From positions 128,118,140 to 128,182,139 of the forward strand of contig NC_053500.1 in the NCBI RefSeq assembly GCF_905171775.1: a stretch of DNA of 64,000 nucleotides. The letters run 5' to 3'. Numbering within the stretch: the stretch's first letter is position 1; every line of letters starts with the position of its first letter. The DNA is from Rana temporaria. Its lineage: Eukaryota > Chordata > Amphibia > Anura > Ranidae. Of the stretch, positions 57,385-64,000 are shown one piece after another. The notes under the pieces are model-generated. The model saw nothing but the letters and a program-made list of their open reading frames with translations. It was not told the origin of the DNA and made no database searches. The translations under genes and the position numbers were made by a program.

Positions 57385-57447
57385 TTTTACAGCATAGAAA
57401 GGGGCAGATTAGACAGCACAAGCAGTATGCTGTTTAACCTGCTTTAA

Positions 57448-57919
57448 CTGCTTCCCACCTGCCATATAGTGAAATGACCGGTCGGCAGGAGCACTCTCAT
57501 TCTGGGAGGATGTTATATGATGCCCCCCCCCCCCCCCCATTCTTGCTGCGCATGTATGCCCACGGAGGCACGTGGTGATCATTGGTGTGTTGGGTACACA
57601 GGAAATGGCAGTTATCAGTGCAGCCCCATCAGTGCTGCATATTGGTGCCACCTCATCAGTGCACATCAGCGAAGAAGAAAAATTACTTATTTACAAAATT
57701 TTACAATGAAAACTTTTTTTTTGTTTTTTTTATTTTAGCAAAAAAAAAAACACCCCAGGGGTGATTAAATACCACCAAAAGAAAGCTCTGTCTGTCTCAA
57801 AAAAAATAATAAAATAAAAATATTTCGGGTACAACGTTGCATGACTGCGCAATTGTCAAAGTGCGAAAGCTTAAAATTGGCCTGGGTAGAAAGGGGTTGA
57901 ATGTGCCCTGTAGTAGTGG
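57448..57919 (+). mobile_element. Family G-like TTAA element, short copy
   Basis: TTAA at 57444-57447 and 57920-57923. Ends CTGCTTCCCACC and GTAGTAGTGG. Inner blocks 'aataccaccaaaagaaagct' and 'tgactgcgcaattgtcaa' match the larger copies. It includes a C-run at about 57524-57538 and 'catcagtgc' words. Confidence 0.82.
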
Positions 57920-58489
57920 TTAAAGTGTGTTTGTTTTTTGGGGTTACAACCTCTTTAATGTTTTAGCATAGGAATACACTGTGCTTTATGCAGCAGCATT
58001 TAAAAAATAAAAAAATCAGGTAATTTTAGTTTTGGACACGGCGGGTGTCTTGCCAACTGCTAATCCCCAGATATGACGCCATTGTTCTTCCTTTATGGAG
58101 TCTGTTGTAATCCCAGCCCCCCTCCACCCGTATGCAGCCAATCATAATGACTCCCCCCTTCACACTATGGCATACTTGGACTCTGACACCCCTTCACCTT
58201 CTGGGTCGTTGCTTGGAGTTAAGCTGAAATATATTCCTGGATTATATAGTATTGTAACAATAAACTCTGGTCTGTTATGTGAGTTAATGATTACAGACAC
58301 TTCTTAACCACATCAGCCCCGGAAAGGATTTGCCCTCTTAATGACCAGGCCATTTTTTGCTTTAACTGACAATTGCGCAGTCGTTGCGACGCTGTACCCA
58401 AGCAAAATTTATGTCCATTCCCCCCCCCCCCCCACAAATAGAGCTTTCTTTTGGTGGTATTTTATCACCTCTGCGGTTTGTGCTATTAA

Positions 58490-58929
58490 AGTGGTTGTAA
58501 ACCCACATTTTTGACTTTTACCTACAGGTAAGCCTATAATAAGGCTTATCTGTAGGTATAAAGAATATGTCCTAAACCTAGTTTAGGAGATATTCCCCCC
58601 CCAAATGCGCCGCTGATTGCAGTGGCGCATGCGCAGCGGGGATCCTCGGCTAAAGTACCGGCAGCTGCCGGACCTCGCCGAATTGAAGTCTAGTGCGCGC
58701 ACGAGCGGGAGTGACGTCATCGCCGCTCCAGCCAATCACAGAGCTTGAGCGGCGATACCCGGAAGACACGCAAGATGACATCTCGCTCGGCGTGGACCAG
58801 GTAAGTTCCTCTCACCTCGTTCCGAGGTAAGTATTTCATAATGAGCTAATATGCGGTGCATACTAGCTCATTATGGCTTTTGCCTTTCAGGTGAAAAAAA
58901 AAAAAATTAATCGCGGGTTTACAACCGCT
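58490..58929 (+). mobile_element. Family I TTAA-flanked element nested in family G
   Basis: Ends AGTGGTTGTAAACCC and GGGTTTACAACCGCT are inverted; TTAA on both sides (58486-58489 and 58930-58933). A hairpin lies near the right end (CATAATGAGCTAATATGC against GCATACTAGCTCATTATG, 58838-58877). It is preceded by consensus splice donors CAGGTAAGT (58798-58806) and GAGGTAAGT (about 58825-58833). Confidence 0.85.
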
Positions 58930-59095
58930 TTAACTAAAAAAAAAAATAAAAAAAAAAAAAAAAAAAGTAAATTTTGGGAAAAAAAATCTATATTTTTTTA
59001 CTTTTTGCTATTTAAAAAAAAAAGTTTTCATCAGTTTAGGCCAATATGTATTCTTCTATATATTTTTGGAAAAAAAAATGCAATAAGCGTTTATT

Positions 59096-59208
59096 GATTG
59101 GTTTGCGCAAAAGTTGTAGCATCTATAAACTAAGGGATGGTTTTATGGCATTTTTATTATTATTTTTCTTTTTCTTTTTTCCTACTAATGGCGGTGATCT
59201 GCGTTTTT

Positions 59209-59248
<40 letters not shown>

Positions 59249-59349
59249 AAAAACGCAGATCACCGCCATTAGTAGTAAAAAATAATAATAAAAATGCCAT
59301 AAAACCATCCCTTATTTTGTAGACGCTACAACTTTTGCGCAAACCAATC
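59096..59349. repeat. Palindromic duplication centred on (AT)n
   Basis: 'gattggtttgcgcaaaagtt' at 59096 is mirrored by 'aacttttgcgcaaaccaatc' ending at 59349. The arms of about 115 bases include 'taatggcggtgatctgcg' and its complement, and meet in an AT tract (59215-59241). The sequence is native to family G but occurs here twice head-to-head. Confidence 0.88.
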
Positions 59350-59369
59350 CAAAAAAAAAAAATATATAA

Positions 59370-59498
<129 letters not shown>

Positions 59499-60060
59499 CA
59501 GGATTGTGACGAACAGGTCGGACTCTTTTGACACTTTTTTTCGGACCATTGACATTTATACAGCGTTGTCACTGGCAGGCAAGGGGTTAACACTAGGGGG
59601 CGATCAAAGGGTTAAATGTGTTACCTAGGGAGTGTTTCTAACTCTCTCTCTCGTCTGTTTACATGGACAGATCCCCGTTCTGTTTCTCTCAGAAGCAATC
59701 GTGGGTGCCCGGCAGACATTGCAGCTAATGCTATATAAAGGGCCGCCGTACAGCTATGGCGATTTGCCCAGGAGAGCCAACCTGCCGCAGTATTATGATG
59801 GTGGTTGGTCGGTAAGCAGTGAAAAGACCAACTCCAGCCATGTGCTTGTAAGACAGGGTGGTGCACCCATGACCTGGACAGCCCTGAAAAGGATTTGTCT
59901 CGCCTCTTCACAGTATTTTTTTTTATCATAAGTGTATTTTAAATGATAGAGACAGAATATCAACCAAAAATCCTGAAAAAACACGATACAAATGTTATAA
60001 ATGGAGTTGCAGTTCAGTGAGTGAAATAAGTATTTGATTCCCCCCCACTTACCAACAGTG

Positions 60061-60783
60061 GCCCAGATTCAAGAAGCAATTGCGCCTGTGTAACCATAGG
60101 TTACACAGCGCAATTGCTTACTTGCCCCGGCGTTACGAATGCTCCTGATTCAGGAACATTGTAACGCAGACTGCAGCCTAAAATCTGCGTGGCATAAGGC
60201 TCTTATGCCACGCATATCTTAGGCTGCATTTTAGCGATGACCGCTAGGGGGCGCTCCCATTGTGATCTGTGTATAGTATGCAAATTGCATACTAACACTG
60301 ATTCACAACGTTGCGCGAGCCCTGCGTACGCAATTTACGTAGTTTGCGTACGTCGGGTTTCGCGTAAGGTTGCACATCGTAATAGCACGCGCAGCCAATG
60401 CTAAAGGATACCCGTCGTTCCCGCGTCGCGACATTTGAAATCTACGTTGTTTGCGTAAGTGATTCGTGAATGGCGCTGGACGCCATTCACGTTCACTTTG
60501 AAGCAAATGACGTCATTTGCCGCAATGCACGTCGGGAAAGTTTCCCGACGGAGCATGTGCTCTACGCTCGGCGCGGGAGCGGGAGCGCGCCTAATTTAAA
60601 TGATTCCCGCCCCCTACGGGATCATTTACATTAGGCGCCCTTACGCAGGGCAAGTTTACACAGCGCACACGCAATTTACGGAGCTACTGCTCCGTGAATC
60701 GCGGGTAGCGCAGTAAGTTTCCGGGGCGCAGGGCAAAAACGCTGCCCTGCGCAAATAAGGGGCAAATCTACCTGAATCCGGGC
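60061..60783 (+). mobile_element. Family B MITE, copy 2, nested in Tc1
   Basis: GCCCAGATTCAAGAAGCAAT to CTGAATCCGGGC. Flanks CAGTG and CAATA share three of five. TATGCAAATTGCATA at about 60280 is a palindrome containing the octamer ATGCAAAT. Also 'gctaaaggatacccgtcgtt' and 'cgcctaatttaaatgattcc'. Confidence 0.83.
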
Positions 60784-60934
60784 CAATAATTCTGACTCCC
60801 AAAGACTGGCTACAGTATGTAGCTCCTCTGGTACACAGATTAGTCAATTTAAAGAAGGTTCTCCTAACGACAACTCATTTTGGAACGCCATGCAAGATTT
60901 GGCCTCATGGGGTGAGGATGATCATGAGAAACGT

Positions 60935-61427
60935 ACGTCCGGCCGGCGCTTTTTTTTTACGTCGTTTACGTTAGGCTTTTTCCGGCGTAAAGTTACCCCT
61001 GCTATATGAGGCGTAGCTAATGTTAAGTATGGACGTCGTTCCCGCGCCGAGTTTTGAAAATTTTACGTCGTTTGCGTAAGTCGTTCGCGAATAGGGCTGT
61101 ATGTAAGTAAAGTTCACATCTAAAGCAATGACGACTTGCGGCGTAATTTCGAGCATGCGCTCTGGGATTTTTTCAAGAGCGGCGCATGCGCCGTTCGTAA
61201 AATACGTCAAGTACATGGGGTCACAGTGAATTTGCATAAAACACGCCCACACCATCCCCCCATTTGAATTAGGTGGGCTTACGCCGCCACATATACGTTA
61301 CGCCGCCGTAACTAAGGGCGCAAGTTTTTTCTGCATACGGAGCTTGCGCCCCAAGTTACGGCGGCGTACTGTATCTGACATACGTTACGCCGCGCCGGCA
61401 GATACTGCAATGTATCTGAATCCGGCC
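60935..61427 (+). mobile_element. Family A MITE, left-truncated copy 10, nested in Tc1
   Basis: It starts inside the family at 'acgtacgtccggccggcg', contains 'gttaagtatgg' (about 61021) and GCGCATGCGCC (about 61181), and ends CTGAATCCGGCC. The left third, including the octamer block, is missing. Confidence 0.75.
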
Positions 61428-61697
61428 CACTGTTTTTGGCGAAGAACCTTGTTCACAGCACACAACAAGGGTTTCTCCAAGTACCAAGTCATGTTTTGTT
61501 TGGGGATCAAATACTTATTTTACTCACTGAACTGCAACTCAATTTATAACATTTGTATCGGTTTTATTCTGGATTTTTTGTTATTTTGTCTCTATCATTT
61601 AAAATACACCTATGATAAAAATTATAGACCCTTCATTTCTTTGTAAGTGGGCGAACTTTCAGAATCTGCAGGGGATCAAATATTTTTTTTTCCCCAG

Positions 61698-62017
61698 CGT
61701 ACATCATAGAAGTCATCATAGCGTATAGAAATAAGAGATACATAGGTTCAATAAAAGATTTGTTGCTCCTGCTTTTGGTTTTACGGCTCCGGGGATCTGA
61801 GGAATGTGCGAGTTCAAACACAAAGCAGCCACTGGCCTGTGATATCCACTTAGAATGGAGTGATGATTGATTTAATCCTTTTCAGTATTTAGCTTATAGA
61901 TCCCTCTGATTTCTTTCTAATCAATATAGCACTTGTCCCCGGTCATAAGTGGGCATTTGGGGAAAGCTACTTTGGGGTCTAGTTATAGGATGCATTAAGG
62001 TGAAAAAACACAAAGCT
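61698..62017. other. Gene-free stretch
   Basis: No features supported. Confidence 0.35.
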
Positions 62018-62021
62018 TTAA

Positions 62022-63040
62022 CCACTTAAGGACCGCCTAACGCCGATATACGTCAGAATGGCACGGCTGGGCACAGGCACGTACAGGTACGTTGCCCTTT
62101 AAGTGTCCAACCGTGGGTCGCGCACGCGCCGCCGGCGGTAAACTCGCGACCCAGTCCGGAGCTCCGTGAACTCGCCCGCAGGACCCGCACGCCGCCGGTG
62201 TCCCGCGTTCGGTCACAGGAGCTGAAGAACAGGGAGAGGTGTGTGTGTGTGTGTGTGTGTAAACACACCTTCCCCGTTCTTCTCTGTGGCACTGTCACAG
62301 ATCGTCTGTTCCCTGTTATAGTGAACGACGATCAGTGACGTCACACGTCCAGCCACACCCCCCTACAGTAAGAATCACTCCCTTGGGCACACTTTACCCC
62401 TTAGCGCCCCCTAGTGGTTAACCCCTTCACTGCCATTGTCATTTTCACAGTAGTCGGTGCATTTTTATAGCACTTTTCGCTGTGAAAATGACAATGGTCC
62501 CAAAAAATGTGTCAAGTGTCTGATGTGTCCGCCATAATGTCGCAGTCACGAAAAAAAATCGCTGATCGCCGCCATTACTAGTAAAAAAAATAATAAAAAA
62601 AAAATAATAAAAATGCCTTTAAAACTATCCCCTAGTTTGTAAACGCTATAACTTTTGCGCAAACCAATCAAACGCTTATTCCGTTGTGTTTTTTTTGTTT
62701 ACCAAAAATAAGTAGAAGAATACGTATCGGCCTAAACTGAGAAAAAAATGTTTTTTTATATATTTTTTTTTTCGTGATATATATTATAGCAAAAAGTAAA
62801 AAATGTTGCATTTTTTTTTCAAAATTGTCGCTTTATTTTTGTTTAATGGCAAAAAATAAAAACCGCAGAGGTGATCAAAAACCACCAAAAGAAAGCTCTA
62901 TTTGTGGGGAAAAAAGGACGCCAATTTTGTTTGGGAGCCACGTCGCACGACTGCGCAATTGTCAGTTAAAGCGACGCAGTGCCGAATCGCAAAAACTGGC
63001 CAGGTCCTTTTACCTGCATAATGGTCCGGGTCTTAAGTGG
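62022..63040 (+). mobile_element. Family G TTAA-flanked transposon, copy 2
   Basis: TTAA at 62018-62021 and 63041-63044; ends CCACTTAAGGACC and GGTCTTAAGTGG are inverted. Same block order as 14434-15382, including 'cgatcagtgacgtcacac', 'aatacgtatcggcctaaac' and 'cacgtcgcacgactgcgc'. A (GT)12 tract lies at 62238-62261. This is the most complete copy; no transposase. Confidence 0.87.
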
Positions 63041-63044
63041 TTAA

Positions 63045-63314
63045 AGCTCCTATTCAATTTTGTGAACAGCTTTGTGCAAAAAGGTTATAAAAACAGTCTA
63101 ATATTTTGCTTTCTGATCTTCACTATCCGCTTACCAAAAATAATTGTATAAGCTTGCAACATAAATGCCATAATGTCCGGGTTTGGGGGGGACATTGGTG
63201 GAACAACGTCATCTGTTGGCTAGCTGTCGGTCTTGGTAGTACTGGTCATATGTTCCATCACCTTCCTTGCCAAGGCTGGACATTTTTACACATAGGGCCA
63301 TTGTCTGATCCTTG
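63045..63314. other. Gene-free spacer
   Basis: No features supported between the TTAA element and the next MITE. Confidence 0.35.
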
Positions 63315-64000
63315 GCCCAGATTCAAGAAGCACTTGCGCCCGCGCAACCATAGGTTACGCAGCGCAATTGCTTACTTGCTCCGGTGTAACGAGTGCTCCT
63401 GATTCAGGAACCTCGTTACACCGACTGCAGGCTAAAATCTGCGAGGCATAAGGCTCTTATGCCTCGCAGATTTTAGGCTGCATTCTTGCGGGGGCCGCTA
63501 GGGGGGCGCTCCCATTGTGTATCGGCGTGTAGTATGCAAATTGCATACTACCACTGATTCACAAGCTTGCGCGGGCCCCGCGCAAGCCAGGTACGGAGTT
63601 TCCGTATGGCTACTTTTAGCGCAAGGCTGCCCCTTCTAATAGTAGGGGCAGCCAATGCTAAAGTATAGCCGGCCTTCCCGCGCCGTGAAATTTGAATTTC
63701 ACGGTGTTTGCGTAAGTGAAACGTGAATGGCGCTGGACGCCATTCACGTTCACTTAGAAGCAAATGACGTCCTTGCGACGTCATTTGCCGCAATGCACGT
63801 CGGGAAAGTTTCCCGACGGAGCATGCGCTGTACGCTCGGCGCGGGAGCACGCCTAATTTAAATGATTCCCGCCCCCCAGGCGGGATCATTTAACTTGCGC
63901 GCGCTTACGCCGGGCAAATTTGCCGGCGCGCCCTTTGCAATTCACGGAGCTACTGAATTCCGTGAATCGAGGGCAGCGCAAAATATTTGCGGGGGCGCAG
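63315..64000 (+). mobile_element. Family B MITE, copy 3, cut by the window edge
   Basis: Begins GCCCAGATTCAAGAAGCACT, preceded by CCTTG. TATGCAAATTGCATA at about 63533, 'gggcagccaatgctaaagta' at about 63646, and 'cgcctaatttaaatgattcc' at about 63850. It should end within a few dozen bases beyond the window. Confidence 0.82.

Larger units (their letters stand above)
59921..61697 (+). mobile_element. Degraded Tc1 transposon interrupted by two MITEs
   Basis: The left terminal region (59930-60055, 'gagtgaaataagtatttgat' then 'tcccc') and the right region (61498-61697, 'ggggatcaaatacttatttt') are inverted relatives, as in a Tc1 family well known in fish. The segment 60784-60934 ('ggaacgccatgcaagatttg', 'gaggatgatcatgagaaa') follows the expected left interior. 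'caacaagggtttctccaagt' precedes the right end. The transposase middle is missing. A family B MITE and a truncated family A MITE lie inside. Confidence 0.78.

Overview
This window looks like non-coding nuclear DNA from a vertebrate, most likely an anuran amphibian and possibly a ranid frog. I infer this from the repeat content: Tx1-clade L1 and L2 LINE remnants, many hAT, PIF/Harbinger-like, TTAA-target and Tc1/mariner elements, and a CpG-rich transposon family I associate with frogs. No database search was possible. There are no operons, no bacterial or phage genes, no CRISPR arrays and no convincing rRNA or tRNA gene. Almost all open reading frames are short shadows of repeats. The only recognisable coding sequences are two broken LINE reverse-transcriptase tails.

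Layout. 0-8 kb: AT-rich DNA with the end of a palindromic MITE, a hAT element that carries a 22-bp minisatellite, and a long (AT)n tract. 8-14.3 kb: CpG-rich MITEs of a family called here A, plus nested palindromic MITEs (families C, D, E, F). 14.4-15.4 kb: a TTAA-flanked element (family G). 16-19.7 kb: a hAT element, then a minus-strand Tx1/L1 insertion with a 16-bp target duplication that holds a nested plus-strand L2 fragment. 20-27.2 kb: more A and B copies, a ~41-bp minisatellite and two TTAA elements. 28-31.1 kb: hAT in hAT in hAT, each with its own 8-bp duplication. 32-44.2 kb: TA-flanked MITEs, hAT elements, a 96-bp tandem array, a palindromic MITE broken by two later insertions, and a 0.7-kb long inverted repeat. 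45.6-47.8 kb: a family F MITE split by a 1.79-kb foldback retroelement-like insertion. 49.5-54.1 kb: AT arrays, Tc1 fragments, and a TTAA element that ends in a 0.93-kb 19-bp satellite. 54.2-54.5 kb: a small candidate promoter and first exon. 55.3-63 kb: a 31-bp minisatellite, two hAT elements, several TTAA elements, and a Tc1 element split by two MITEs. A family B copy runs off the right edge.

Element boundaries rest mainly on target-site duplications read directly from the sequence: 8 bp for hAT, 3-bp TNA for Harbinger-like, TTAA, TA for Tc1/mariner, and 5 bp for families A and B. These give a relative order of insertion at several places. The most unusual items are the foldback insertion at 45617-47406, with 381-bp arms that read as identical, the 5-bp-target families A/B with their repeated POU-octamer and NRF1-like motifs, and the 19-bp satellite with a 457-bp higher-order period.
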